Positions 1-8,998 are shown, numbered from the stretch's first letter. The stretch is 53,924 nt of DNA from Verrucomicrobiaceae bacterium (GCA_024229495.1 JAAESJ010000643.1:1-53924), one strand, 5' to 3'. The notes: a model not told the origin generated them from the letters alone. Numbers and translations: made by a program.

Positions 1-709
1 CGTCGATTTTGTTGTCGATTTGCTCGCATTCGTCCTTACGGAGATTCACCGGGGCGTGATTTAGCTCTCCAAAGAAGGGCCAACCGGTGGCGAGGATGGA
101 TTCGTTGGCACCCGTTTCAGGATGCAGTCGCGGGTTTTCCAGCAGGTCGCCTGCGAGATGTTCTGTGACCAAGGTATCGTAGGGCAGATCCGCATTGAAC
201 GCACGCACCAGGTAGTCGCGATACCGGTAGGCATTGGGCAGGATTTCATCCCCCTCATGTCCGCGCGATTCCGCATAGCGCACAAGGTCCATCCAATGAC
301 GTGCCCAGCGCTCCCCGTAGTGAGGAGAATCCAGCAGGGCGCGGACAAGGTTACGTTTGCGATTCCCGGACGTGTCGTCGAGGAAGGTCTGGATGTCCTC
401 CGGCTTCGGCGGCAAACCGGTGATGGCAAAGTATACGCGCCGTATCCACACCCGGTCATTGGCCGACCCAGCGGGTTTCAGTTTCTCAGCTTCCAGCTTC
501 CGGAGCACAAAGCGATCAACCGCATCCGTAGGCCAGTTCGAGTCCTTTACCTTGGGCGGCTCAACCTGCCGGGGCGATTGCCAGATCCAGGGTAAGCGGT
601 CGCGGAACTCCTCGAAGTCGGCCTGCTCGGTCAGGTCCGCTTTGGGAGCGGCGATCCCATGGCATGCCAGTAGTAAGAACAAAAAAGGGCTTAAATTTTT
701 AGAGTTCAT
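1..709 (-). CDS. DUF1549 (PSCyt2) domain protein, N-terminal part, cut by window edge
   Basis: The reverse strand is open from an ATG at 709 to base 1, giving the first 236 residues of a longer protein. It starts with a hydrophobic leader (MNSKNLSPFLFLLLACHGIA), so the product is probably exported. The rest reads as a DUF1549 domain: an N-terminal VDRFVLRKLEAE segment, then RVYFAITGLPPKPEDI, then a SPHYGERWARHWMDLVRYAES block typical of the family. Family members usually continue into DUF1553 and are paired with a DUF1501 gene, both beyond the edge here. No CxxCH haem motif is visible in this part. The function of the family is unknown; it is abundant in planctomycetes and verrucomicrobia and linked by context to polymer breakdown. 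It is divergent from the gene at 838. The identification is strong and the boundary on the left is artificial. Confidence 0.88.
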   Translation of the reverse strand, partial: MNSKNLSPFLFLLLACHGIAAPKADLTEQADFEEFRDRLPWIWQSPRQVEPPKVKDSNWPTDAVDRFVLRKLEAEKLKPAGSANDRVWIRRVYFAITGLPPKPEDIQTFLDDTSGNRKRNLVRALLDSPHYGERWARHWMDLVRYAESRGHEGDEILPNAYRYRDYLVRAFNADLPYDTLVTEHLAGDLLENPRLHPETGANESILATGWPFFGELNHAPVNLRKDECEQIDNKID

Positions 710-837
710 TTAACGATCACGATGACCGGGATCAGGCTGCCTGTGAGGAGTCTTTTATTACAATGAATATCCCATTGAAAACGGGTGTATTTTCCCATTA
801 AGATTACCTTACCTGCTGTTAATCAACAGTTTTTATC
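710..837. promoter_or_regulatory. Divergent intergenic region, presumed promoters
   Basis: These 128 bases separate two genes read outward (709 leftward, 838 rightward), so both promoters must lie here or within the gene starts. The sequence is AT-rich around 755-835. I do not see a clear -35/-10 pair or an operator palindrome. Confidence 0.35.
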
Positions 838-2019
838 ATGAAAAAATTTATCCTGGAACCAACCATAACCAAGCTGATTCTTGCTGTCACACTCCTGCCC
901 TTTTTTCTGAATGTTTCCGCGGCGGGTGCCGAGGTACCGATAAAATACCGGATGCCGGCCCTGATGATGGTGACCTGGGCTGAGTGGCCTGAGGAACCCG
1001 AGCAGCAGGACGTGATGGCCCAATTCATCCGCTCGCAGGGTTTCAACAGTGTCGAGGTGGAGGCGGATAAACTGGAGATGTGCCGGCGTAACGGGCTCTA
1101 CGCGCGGCTGGGTGATGGTGATATCAATAACTTGCTGAAAACCGCGGCCGGCCTCAAGGACGACAAGTCCGTGTTCGCTTACTTTATATCCGATCGCCGC
1201 CGCCGGAACTCGTTCCCGGGGTTTGCCCAGATCGCCCGGGCCTTTGAGAAAGTCGATCCCAACCACCCGACGATGTTCATCAACCGGGCCAACTGGAATG
1301 AGTTCCATGACTTCACCGCGCAGGTGAAGCCGAAGCTGCTCGACTTTTATCATTACCACTGGGCGCGCTACCCGGAGAGGCGTTACATTTACTTGGCCAC
1401 TTTCCGTGAACTGGGTATCAAGAACGGCATCCCGGTGATGAGGTGCGTTGGTGGAAATTCTCCACTCCCGCAACTGCGCCAGACATTCTACACCAGCCTT
1501 GCTTACGGCATCCAGGGCTTCCATTTTTGGCCGCCGTGGATGTTCAGCTATAACCGGGAAGGGGACAAGCCGATCCTGAAGGACGGAAAGATTGTCCCCA
1601 GGGTAAACGTGCCGACTCTGGCTGAGGTTGCCAGAGAGATAAAGCCACTCGGACCGGTATTGATCAACCTGCGTTCCACGGCGGTGTATCACACAAAGCC
1701 TGTGCACCCGGAGGCTCCCGGGGCGGCTTCATTCCCGGAAGATCACTGGTTGCAACTCTCCGGGGAACAGATGCTGGCGGGGTTTTTCAAGGGCGAGGAT
1801 AACGGTGATTACCTGATGGTGGTCAATTGTGATGCCGGCAATGAACGTGAGACCACCCTCAGCATGAAAGCTCCGGTTACCCTGCTTGAGCGGATGGACA
1901 AGGAGACCGGGAAATGGCAGGCCGTTGAAGTCGGTCGCAAGGATGACCGCGCTGTTTTCAATCTCAAGCTCTCAGCCGGCAACGGAGAGCTTTTCAGGGT
2001 GAAGAGAGGAGGCCGGTAA
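838..2019 (+). CDS. Secreted TIM-barrel-like glycoside hydrolase-related protein
   Basis: The 393-residue product has a cleavable-looking signal peptide (about residues 1-31, ending near SAAGAE). The body resembles the (beta/alpha)8 barrels of PVC-group glycoside hydrolase-like proteins. It has an early WAEWPEEPEQ segment, a QGFNSVEVEADKLEMCRR strand/helix, a SVFAYFISDRRRR segment where a catalytic acidic residue would be expected, and a late GIQGFHFWPPWMFSYN strand rich in aromatics. The last 100 residues look like an all-beta accessory domain. A catalytic glutamate pair is not obvious, so activity is uncertain. It may act on polysaccharide outside the cytoplasm, as its neighbours suggest. 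The ATG at 838 is preferred because it starts the signal peptide. The family assignment is inferred from pattern only. Confidence 0.7.
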   Translation: MKKFILEPTITKLILAVTLLPFFLNVSAAGAEVPIKYRMPALMMVTWAEWPEEPEQQDVMAQFIRSQGFNSVEVEADKLEMCRRNGLYARLGDGDINNLLKTAAGLKDDKSVFAYFISDRRRRNSFPGFAQIARAFEKVDPNHPTMFINRANWNEFHDFTAQVKPKLLDFYHYHWARYPERRYIYLATFRELGIKNGIPVMRCVGGNSPLPQLRQTFYTSLAYGIQGFHFWPPWMFSYNREGDKPILKDGKIVPRVNVPTLAEVAREIKPLGPVLINLRSTAVYHTKPVHPEAPGAASFPEDHWLQLSGEQMLAGFFKGEDNGDYLMVVNCDAGNERETTLSMKAPVTLLERMDKETGKWQAVEVGRKDDRAVFNLKLSAGNGELFRVKRGGR

Positions 2020-2041
2020 TCTTTCCTTCGATGAGTTTCCG

Positions 2042-2062
2042 GGCCAGGGAAATCACCTGGCC
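2042..2062. terminator. Hairpin between convergent genes, possible bidirectional terminator
   Basis: GGCCAGG at 2042-2048 and CCTGGCC at 2056-2062 form a perfect 7-bp stem with a 7-base loop, followed by TCTTC. It lies between the ends of two convergent genes and overlaps the last codons of the leftward one. The T tract is poor, so a terminator role is tentative. Confidence 0.4.
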
Positions 2063-3309
2063 TCTTCAACACGGATCAGGAAGATTTGCCGGGTTTTATT
2101 CTCAGCGAGGCCCGGCACCAGGATCGCGTCATTGCTGCGGTTCCAGCGTGGTGCAGGATCAATGCGGATATCGCCGCTGTAGGATCCCTTGTTCAGCCCC
2201 TTGCTGCGGCCAAAGGCACGGTCATTCCTGCGGTAAACTGCGTAGTGGTTTTTATCTCCCCTCTTGTAGCCGTTGACGAACATCCGGCCATCCGGTGAGA
2301 GTGAGATATCGCCCTCAGGGTTGGGGAATAATTCAGGGGAACCGATTTTTCCCACGATCTTCTTTTTGTCCACGTCATAGAGGACCTGGTCTCTGCCTTT
2401 TCTGCCGATCAGCACATTTCCCAGGTCCCACTCGGGATGGCCGCCGATATGCCTTTGGTGCAGGGTTAAGCCGGAACCGTCAGTGTGGATAGAGCAGGGG
2501 ATATTGATTTTCTCACCTTTGCTTCCGCTCCAGCCTCCACGGGCAAAGAAGTAGAGCCGTGTGCCCGATCGATTGAGAAGCGTGTGGTTGATGAACAGGC
2601 CGCTGTGATTCAATTTGGGATTTTCCTTCAGGAGCAGTTCATGGAGATCCTTATAGGAGACCAGTAGTTTTTTTTCACCGGTCTTGATGTCCACCCTGAA
2701 GATCCCGTCATTGGCCGGTGCAGTTTCCCCCTTGGACCAGTCAAGGGCATCCGGGTAACCGGTTACCATCCTCAGGCGCGCCAGTCGGCCATAATTAAGG
2801 CCCATGAAGAAGGTGCCATCAGCACTGACGCCGCCATTGCCAATGGGGGTGTCCCTGAAGCGGTATTCACGCAGGCGTTTTTTATTTTTAAGGTCATAGA
2901 GCACGGTGAACACCCTGCCGGTTTCAGGGTCGCGGTCATTGAAGAAGAACTGCGATGCAGCCTGCTTGGGATGCCAGTAGAACATGGTGCCCTGCTGTGG
3001 GTTCCAGCCGCGGGTTTTATCCACTTCGATGACCCGGTTATCCTGTTGTGTGTCGATCACGCAAACAGTTGCTGCCTCATCGGGCAGGGGCATACGGTCG
3101 ATCCGGTCAATTTGCAGGCAGAGAATATAACGACCACCGGCATTCCACGGGATGGTCTGGCACTGGCCGATGTAGCCGAAGAAATGGTGACGGGAACCTG
3201 CCGTTAACTGCTCGACTTTCAGTGTCAGGGCGGGAGGCTGGGCCCCGGCATGTATATCAGCACAGGAAACAACAGAGAGGGTTGTTATTGCAGAGATGAA
3301 TGTCCTCAT
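2053..3309 (-). CDS. Secreted TolB-like beta-propeller protein
   Basis: The 418-residue product has an N-terminal signal peptide (residues 1 to about 23). It then shows repeated short beta-rich units with the SxDGxxF/Y pattern of PD40/TolB propellers, for example GGVSADGTFFMGLNYG, LNRSGTRLYFFARG and LSPDGRMFVNGYKR. The early HHFFGYIGQCQTIPWN motif resembles the start of oligogalacturonate-lyase-like propellers of PVC bacteria, but I cannot place catalytic residues. It is probably periplasmic or surface-exposed and binds or cleaves an oligosaccharide, which is an inference. The coding strand matches the DUF1552/DUF1592 genes farther right. A decayed copy of its codons for QPPALTLKVEQ lies at 4911-4953, suggesting rearrangement or loss of a paralogue. 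It converges with the gene at 838. Confidence 0.78.
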   Translation of the reverse strand: MRTFISAITTLSVVSCADIHAGAQPPALTLKVEQLTAGSRHHFFGYIGQCQTIPWNAGGRYILCLQIDRIDRMPLPDEAATVCVIDTQQDNRVIEVDKTRGWNPQQGTMFYWHPKQAASQFFFNDRDPETGRVFTVLYDLKNKKRLREYRFRDTPIGNGGVSADGTFFMGLNYGRLARLRMVTGYPDALDWSKGETAPANDGIFRVDIKTGEKKLLVSYKDLHELLLKENPKLNHSGLFINHTLLNRSGTRLYFFARGGWSGSKGEKINIPCSIHTDGSGLTLHQRHIGGHPEWDLGNVLIGRKGRDQVLYDVDKKKIVGKIGSPELFPNPEGDISLSPDGRMFVNGYKRGDKNHYAVYRRNDRAFGRSKGLNKGSYSGDIRIDPAPRWNRSNDAILVPGLAENKTRQIFLIRVEEAR

Positions 3310-3520
3310 GGGCTAAATTTTACGCGTAATATGTTGCCCTCATACCTACCATCCCCCAGGTGCAGGTTGCAAAGATATTCGGGGGGAGCATTACTCCTCA
3401 GCTTCCAGATACCGGGTAGAACACCCACTGGCCCTGCTCGTGCCGCCACTCCCAAAAACACGTTGCCTCTGGCTGAGTCGGGGGGTTGATTTTTTACACC
3501 TAATAGTTACCCTTAGCTTT

Positions 3521-4897
3521 ATGCGGATTCTCATCTTGTTAAGCTTCACTTTGGCAACCGGATCACTGGTTCTGGGTTCAGAGAACATCAAAACCCCCGC
3601 TATTGCATTGAGTTCGGTTGAGTCTGCTTCAAAGGCAGCCATTTTCCATCCTGATTCGGATCATCTCTGGAACCAGCTGCACGCAGCCCTCTTCGTGCGC
3701 GTGGATCACGCCGGTCAGCAATACGGGAGTGATGCTGTGGATCCACTTTTGTGGCCGGGCACTTCCGTTTTCTTGCTTCAAGGAAAGAGTCACACCCAAG
3801 CCATCAGGTTGCTTGATCAATTTATTGCCAAGGAGGGCGCAAAACTAATCAAGGACCCAGTCAAGCGCGCAGTGATGCAACATGATCTCTGGGCCGTTTT
3901 TGATTGGACCGCCAACACCTTCAATCCCCTGCCTTTTGGCGGCAAGGTTGACCCCAAGAAACATGCCGCGGTCAAACTGACCAACGCTCGCAGGGCATTG
4001 CGCCAAAGGCTGGCCAAGGCTATTACAAGTCTCGCCCTCAATAAAAGAGAGATTGCTTCCCTGCCCAATAATTATGCAAGGGCGATTACGGCCAAGATAT
4101 TCAATACCCGATTTGATGAGAAGAACCCGCACCGCCCCCTGCTCCCCACTGATCTTCTCAAGCCCGATGGCTCATGGGTCTGTGTGCGTGGAGCCTTGAA
4201 TGGACCCAGTGCCCCGGTGCATATGCAGTATTACCGCGGTCGCTCCCCTTTCCTTGTGTTCCTGAAATTACCCGGGAGACGAGATGTCACGCTGGATTAT
4301 CTCGCCCGGTTAAACAAACATTCCAGGAAAGCTCTGCAACCCGAGGATTGGGACAAGAACCTGCCTCTCTTCCCTGCAGGAACAGCCGTGGCCTTGGTTC
4401 GGCAGATGACGGTAATCAATCAGGCAGGGGAAATGGTGTCCACGCCACTGGTGCAATCGGTCCAGTTGCGGGTATACCGGAAAGTCGGCCAAAAAATCAC
4501 CGATCACAAAACCAGCCAGGCGGTTTTCAAGTTTACCCTGAATCGACACGACCTGTTCGCCAATAAGACCGGCGGGCTCAAGCCGGTTGCACTGGAAAAA
4601 CGCACCGGGTTGTCGCTTGTCTACAACGAGGATTATTTTGAATCCGACCGGCATGCATCGCGTGATACAGTCATGCAATCTTGCATCAACTGTCATTCGT
4701 GCGGTGGAGCCACCGTCAAGAGTATCTTCAGCTTCAAGCAGGATGACTGGGTGCGTGCGGCTCACTCAATAAATCCCAACGCGCTACGACTCACTCCAAC
4801 GGATATCGGTGTGGAACAAAAACGTGCCATCAGTTGGAAATTCCAACGACACGACTGGGGGCTGCTACAAGGCTGGCTCGAAACTCAGGCACAGTGA
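3521..4897 (+). CDS. Exported monohaem cytochrome c-like protein of unknown family
   Basis: The reading frame is open from 3440, but the ATG at 3521 begins a good signal peptide (MRILILLSFTLATGSLVLG), so I use it; the product is 458 residues. A single CxxCH motif (CINCH, C388, C391, H392) followed by another cysteine near the C terminus predicts covalent haem c attachment outside the cytoplasm. The middle (YARAITAKIFNTRFDEKN and the following PDGSWVCVRGALNGPSAPVHMQYY region) is not a domain I can name. It sits between a propeller gene and a remnant of a propeller gene, both on the other strand. A role in electron transfer during polymer oxidation is possible but unproven. I do not recognise the family. 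Confidence 0.75.
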   Translation: MRILILLSFTLATGSLVLGSENIKTPAIALSSVESASKAAIFHPDSDHLWNQLHAALFVRVDHAGQQYGSDAVDPLLWPGTSVFLLQGKSHTQAIRLLDQFIAKEGAKLIKDPVKRAVMQHDLWAVFDWTANTFNPLPFGGKVDPKKHAAVKLTNARRALRQRLAKAITSLALNKREIASLPNNYARAITAKIFNTRFDEKNPHRPLLPTDLLKPDGSWVCVRGALNGPSAPVHMQYYRGRSPFLVFLKLPGRRDVTLDYLARLNKHSRKALQPEDWDKNLPLFPAGTAVALVRQMTVINQAGEMVSTPLVQSVQLRVYRKVGQKITDHKTSQAVFKFTLNRHDLFANKTGGLKPVALEKRTGLSLVYNEDYFESDRHASRDTVMQSCINCHSCGGATVKSIFSFKQDDWVRAAHSINPNALRLTPTDIGVEQKRAISWKFQRHDWGLLQGWLETQAQ

Positions 4898-4910
4898 TCC
4901 TTGTGGGGTG

Positions 4911-5070
4911 CCTGTAGTTCACTGCGCGACTTTCAGTGCAGGGCGGGAGGCTGGTCCTCGACCCGGGCATCTTGTTCCTTGAAGAAGGAGATGAGTTTCT
5001 ATTCGCCTGCGCACAAAGGCGCGCATGCAACGAGCAATACGATAGTCCAAACCCATGGGAAAACCTTCAT
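4911..5070 (-). pseudogene. Decayed 5' remnant of a propeller-gene paralogue
   Basis: Thirteen bases after the DUF1552 stop, an ATG at 5070 opens a clear signal peptide (MKVFPWVWTIVLLVACAPLC) that ends at a TAG at 4999-5001. Beyond the stop the frame reads ISFFKEQDARVEDQPPAL. The DNA at 4911-4953 then aligns with 3197-3240, the codons for QPPALTLKVEQLTAG in the intact propeller gene, with four mismatches and one missing base. The missing base and an in-frame TGA, in place of a leucine codon, destroy the frame. This looks like the beginning of a third operon gene after DUF1592 and DUF1552, now truncated where the cytochrome gene ends. A non-functional remnant is the simplest reading; a short secreted peptide is less likely. 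Confidence 0.65.
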
Positions 5071-5083
5071 GGATTTGCGTTCT

Positions 5084-6367
5084 TCAGCTTTCCAGTCCAC
5101 GGATGGATGACTTGGTGCTGCTGCCAAATTTTTCGATTTCCACGCCCATGCGCTGGGCAAGCGGGACGAAGAGGTTGGCGAAGGGGGTGTTGTTGTCCTT
5201 ATCATGGGCAACATGATGACCGTGCTTGTAGCCACCGCCGGCAAGCAGGATGGGCAGGTTGTTCCAGCTGTGTGAAGAGGCATTTCCGAGGTTGGAACCG
5301 AACAGGATGGCGGTCTGGTCGAGCAAATGTCCACCGGCCTCCTTGACGTTCTTAAGCTTGGTAAGGAATTCGCTGAACACTTCAAACTCAGCGGCCTCGA
5401 TTCGTGCCAACTCTTCGATCTTATCCTCGTCGCGACCGTGGTGGGAGAGCATGTGCCAGTCGGTGTGCACGCCGGGGATGTTGTTGGGTATTGCATTCAT
5501 GCTGCCGAGGGAGAAGGTGATTACACGGGTAGAATCCGTTTGGAGTGCCAGCAGGATAAGGTCATACAATAGGCGTTGCTTTGCGAGGATGTCGGTACGA
5601 TCGGCGACCTCCCGGGGTTCTTTCTGGTCGACTGCGGGCTTGGGGTGCCTGGCCCATTGCTTATTCTGCCGCAGACGCACCTCAAGTTCGCGCACGGAGG
5701 TAAAGTATTCGTCGAGTTTTTCGCGGTCGCGCGCGCCAAGTGTGACATTAAGCGCCTTGGCATCACCCAGCACCGTGTCGAGAATGCTGCGGCCGCGATC
5801 AAGATTTTTCATTTCTTCAGCAACTTCTTTTTCATTACCATTTACAAACATCTGACGGAAGAGCTTTGCAGGATGACTTTGGGAGGGGATTCGTACGCCG
5901 TTGGCGGTCCAGGAAAGCGATTTGCTGTTAGTGCCAATGGAGAGTGAGGGAAACCGCGTAGCTGCGCCGATATGCTTGGCCATCAACTGATCGAGAGAGA
6001 TGGTGTTCTTGAACCCGGCCAACCCCGGGTGCGGTGCGCTGGTGAGCCAGGTGAGTTCGCTGGTGTGGCCGCTGGCACCGTTGGAATTCGGATGTGACAG
6101 ACCTGAGAACACCGTAAAATCCTTCCGATGCTCCTCGAGTTTCTGCAAGTAGAGAGGAGCCTGGTAACCCGCCCCGGTTTCGGTTGGAATGACGTTGGGC
6201 GCGTGAAAACCGAGTCCGGCATTCATCGCTACAAATCGCTTGGGCGCGACAGGCCCCGCAGCGAAGGCGGGTGTCATTGCGCCTAGAAACGGTAAAGCCA
6301 CGGTGGCGCCGGAGCCCTTGAGAAAGGTGCGGCGTTTCAGTGAGGTTTTGGTGGTGATGTAGCTCAT
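5084..6367 (-). CDS. DUF1552 family protein, Tat-type leader
   Basis: The 427-residue product starts at the ATG at 6367, one base after the stop of the upstream DUF1592 gene, which implies translational coupling. The longer frame to 6601 is an out-of-frame shadow of that gene and was dropped. The N terminus has a twin-arginine-like motif (KRRTFLKG) and a hydrophobic stretch (ATVALPFLGAMTPAFAAG), so export by Tat is likely. The PKRFVAMNAGLGFHAPNVIP start, the FSGLSHPNSNGASGHTS segment and the C-terminal ILFGSNLGNASSHSWNNLPILLAGGG segment are typical of DUF1552, a family related to DUF1501 and to alkaline-phosphatase-like folds. The biochemical role is unknown. The family almost always pairs with DUF1592 cytochromes, as here. 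Confidence in the family is high. Confidence 0.92.
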   Translation of the reverse strand: MSYITTKTSLKRRTFLKGSGATVALPFLGAMTPAFAAGPVAPKRFVAMNAGLGFHAPNVIPTETGAGYQAPLYLQKLEEHRKDFTVFSGLSHPNSNGASGHTSELTWLTSAPHPGLAGFKNTISLDQLMAKHIGAATRFPSLSIGTNSKSLSWTANGVRIPSQSHPAKLFRQMFVNGNEKEVAEEMKNLDRGRSILDTVLGDAKALNVTLGARDREKLDEYFTSVRELEVRLRQNKQWARHPKPAVDQKEPREVADRTDILAKQRLLYDLILLALQTDSTRVITFSLGSMNAIPNNIPGVHTDWHMLSHHGRDEDKIEELARIEAAEFEVFSEFLTKLKNVKEAGGHLLDQTAILFGSNLGNASSHSWNNLPILLAGGGYKHGHHVAHDKDNNTPFANLFVPLAQRMGVEIEKFGSSTKSSIRGLES

Positions 6368-6368
6368 G

Positions 6369-8819
6369 TTACTTGTTGAGGAAAATGTCGGATTGGATGA
6401 TACGATGAAGCAGGTCGCGAAGGCGATGTTTGTTTTTAGCGGTGTCAGCGACAATGCGGTCGAGCTCTGCGCGGTCCGAGAAGCCCAGCTCGCGGCCGGT
6501 GGCAAAGGTGAGCAGCTTGCCGGCGAAGGCGCGGGCGAGGCGGTCGTCGTGCGTGGCGAGATAATCGCGGTAGGCGCGGAAATCCTGATAGCTGCTGCCA
6601 TCGGGAAACTTTCCTGAGCTATTCACTTCTGGCCCGAGCCGATACACTACCTTGCGGCCGCGGACGACGGCCTTGACCTTTTCGCCGCCCTTACTGCGGT
6701 TGCGGAAACGGTCGCGTTGCAAGCCGGTGACGTCGAAGCTCTCCAGGGCGAACCCGAGGGGATCGATTTGGTTGTGGCAGGAGGCGCAGCTGGCGACATC
6801 GCGGTGTTTTTCCAATAGCTCACGCAAGGAGGATGCACCGCGGATGTCCGGCTCTACGCCGGGGATGTTTGGTGGTGGTGGCGTGGGGGTGATGCCAAGG
6901 ATGCGCTCCATGACATAAACGCCGCGTATGACAGGTGAGGTGGCCGAGCCGTTTGCTGAAACCTTCATCACGCTACCCTGGCTGAGGAATCCGCCGCGCC
7001 AACTATTCGCGGGTAATTTTACTTTTCGGAACTGCGTCCCGGTTACCCCGGCAATGCCATAGTGCTCGGCCATGCGGTCATTAATCATGGCAAAATTGCT
7101 TTTCACGATGTTGGCGGCAGGGTGATTACCGGCGATTAACTCGCGCAAGAAAGCCTCCGTCTCGCGTGGCATGGAGAAGCGCAGATAGGGCTCAAATTCC
7201 GGGTAAAGGGTGCGGTCGGGAACAGTAAAATCCATTTCGCGCAGATTGAGCCAGGCCTCAGTGAAATCGGTGATGAAACGCGCGAAGCGTTTGTCTTTGA
7301 GCAACCGCTCGGTTTGCGCGTGGAGATTGGCGCGCAGTTTTCCGGCACGGGCAAGGCTTAGCAACCCGGCATCCGGTGCTGTGCGCGTGAGAAAATAGGA
7401 GAGGCGACTGGCGAGTGCATGGTCATCAAGCGCTCCGGCCGGTTCGCGCAGGAAAAGGAAATGCGGTGAACTCATTACCGCCGTGGCTGCCGTGCGCAGT
7501 GCGGACTCGAAGGCTTCGCCTTTGGCGCGTTCGGCCTCAAAGAGTTTCACGTAGGGGAGCACTTCGTGTGGACCCACCGGGCGGCGAAAGGCGGCATTCG
7601 CCAAACGGCCGAGTGCCTGTTCGGAATCGGTCTTTTCATTGACTGATTTGATTTCGAACTGTGGTTTGTACTTCGACTTATTGCGCTCATTCGGGTTGCG
7701 AGGCTCAACCTCCACACGCTTCAGCCCGTTCATCAGAAGATTGTGGCCACGCGTTGGAAATTCACCCACCAGGGGCCCCTCAACTTCCACAGAGTGAATA
7801 GCTAACCCCGGGCCCTTATACTCTTTTGCGTGAATTTTCTTCGGGCGTCTCCTTCCTAGGTCTGGGTCCGAAATGCCGTAGGGCTCGATTTGGATCATGT
7901 AACCGTCTCCCATGAAGGTCGTCAGTTCCACGAGATGCGTTTTGCCGGGAGCTCCGGGTGGAAAGGAAAAGTATCCGAAGATAGGCTTTTCGGCTCCACT
8001 CTTGAAGGTTGTCGCGCCTACAGAAAATGTGATCGGGGTCTCAGACTGGTAGGCGAAGCCGCGCACCTTGACCCGGTAGAATCCTTCACCACGCGTGTTC
8101 GCCGTTCGAATCATGCCTGTTGGGTACCCATACGGGGAAAATCGCACCACTGAGCCGTCTTCAAGCTTGAGCCGGTTGTCGCCCAAATACCGGTCCATTT
8201 TTTCGTCGTCCGTATACCGCCCTACGCGTTTCTGCGGTTTGGGAGCATCGGTGAACTTGGCGATCGCCGTATCCAGGACCGTGCCAGCGGCTTTGAGATA
8301 CATCTGCATATGCTGCATCGAAACGCCCAGTGCGTGCCCGATGTTATCAAACTCATGTGATCGTCCGTCCTCCGGAAGCATGTCTTCCAGTTTCAGGGAC
8401 GTTCCGAACATGTCGTTCATCGTGTTCTCATATTCACGCCGATTGAGCCTCCGAAGCACGGTTCCCTTCTCATGTGCATGTTGGGTGACTAAGGCCTGTC
8501 CCAGGGTTTTTCGAACCAGGGCAATTTCCTCAGGAGTTGGTCGCTCCGTTACCTTTGCCGGAGGCATCTCACCCCTGTCCACCCGGTCAAAGATCTGCTC
8601 CCATTTGGCGAAGGTTGCCGCATCGCTCAGGTCATTACCCAACTTTTCCAGATCCAGTCCACCCTTGGATGCACCCTCTCCATGACAATCATAACAGTGA
8701 GTGGTTAGCACCGGTTGCAGCGCTAAGGCGAACGAATCGCCCTTTTTCCCGGCCGAGGCCGGTTGCCCTGCATGCCACAATCCAGTCACTGCTGTGATGA
8801 TGAGAATGAGGCGTTGCAT
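6369..8819 (-). CDS. DUF1592-type planctomycete cytochrome c protein (DUF1587/1592/1588/1585)
   Basis: This 816-residue secreted protein has a signal peptide (about 1-23) and a cytochrome c domain with CYDCH at 42-46. A DUF1587-like block follows (LRRLNRREYENTMNDMFG), then an inserted beta-rich segment at about 190-360 that may bind carbohydrate, then the DUF1595/DUF1592 helical part (AFRRPVGPHE; ASRLSYFLTRTAPD). Next come a DUF1588 part with a second CxxCH (CASCHNQIDPLGFALESFD) and the DUF1585 C terminus (FATGRELGFSDRAELD). Two haems are therefore predicted. The natural role is unknown; redox chemistry linked to polymer degradation outside the cytoplasm is the usual inference. It is the first gene of a pair with DUF1552, one base apart, and is divergent from a second such pair at 8999. 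Confidence 0.93.
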   Translation of the reverse strand: MQRLILIITAVTGLWHAGQPASAGKKGDSFALALQPVLTTHCYDCHGEGASKGGLDLEKLGNDLSDAATFAKWEQIFDRVDRGEMPPAKVTERPTPEEIALVRKTLGQALVTQHAHEKGTVLRRLNRREYENTMNDMFGTSLKLEDMLPEDGRSHEFDNIGHALGVSMQHMQMYLKAAGTVLDTAIAKFTDAPKPQKRVGRYTDDEKMDRYLGDNRLKLEDGSVVRFSPYGYPTGMIRTANTRGEGFYRVKVRGFAYQSETPITFSVGATTFKSGAEKPIFGYFSFPPGAPGKTHLVELTTFMGDGYMIQIEPYGISDPDLGRRRPKKIHAKEYKGPGLAIHSVEVEGPLVGEFPTRGHNLLMNGLKRVEVEPRNPNERNKSKYKPQFEIKSVNEKTDSEQALGRLANAAFRRPVGPHEVLPYVKLFEAERAKGEAFESALRTAATAVMSSPHFLFLREPAGALDDHALASRLSYFLTRTAPDAGLLSLARAGKLRANLHAQTERLLKDKRFARFITDFTEAWLNLREMDFTVPDRTLYPEFEPYLRFSMPRETEAFLRELIAGNHPAANIVKSNFAMINDRMAEHYGIAGVTGTQFRKVKLPANSWRGGFLSQGSVMKVSANGSATSPVIRGVYVMERILGITPTPPPPNIPGVEPDIRGASSLRELLEKHRDVASCASCHNQIDPLGFALESFDVTGLQRDRFRNRSKGGEKVKAVVRGRKVVYRLGPEVNSSGKFPDGSSYQDFRAYRDYLATHDDRLARAFAGKLLTFATGRELGFSDRAELDRIVADTAKNKHRLRDLLHRIIQSDIFLNK

Positions 8820-8998
8820 CTTGTAAGGATAGGGAGGTGGTCATCGACGTGCAAACCGGAAATTCATTACGGTGGTTGTGTGAGCCGGTGATTTCAAAAG
8901 CAGTGATAGCACTGAAGGAATTTCATTCCCTGACTTGCCGGATTTTGTGCGTAAGCTGTTGAAGTAGATTATCCTCAGTGCGAGGGTATCCGCACTGC
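8820..8998. promoter_or_regulatory. Divergent promoter region between two DUF1592 genes
   Basis: These 179 bases separate two DUF1592 genes read outward, so control of both DUF1592/DUF1552 pairs may be shared here. I see no convincing palindromic operator or consensus sigma-70 promoter. A GAGGG at 8983-8987 could serve as ribosome-binding site for the right-hand gene. Confidence 0.35.

Noticed and set aside
61-713. Short frames on both strands at the left edge
   Set aside because: They are shadows of the open leftward DUF1549 gene that runs off the window.
823-1707. Leftward 294-codon frame opposite the barrel-like gene
   Set aside because: The rightward frame has a signal peptide and continuous protein-like sequence; this one does not.
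4174-4566. Frame of 130 codons inside the cytochrome-like gene
   Set aside because: Same-strand shadow; the longer frame has the signal peptide and the haem motif.
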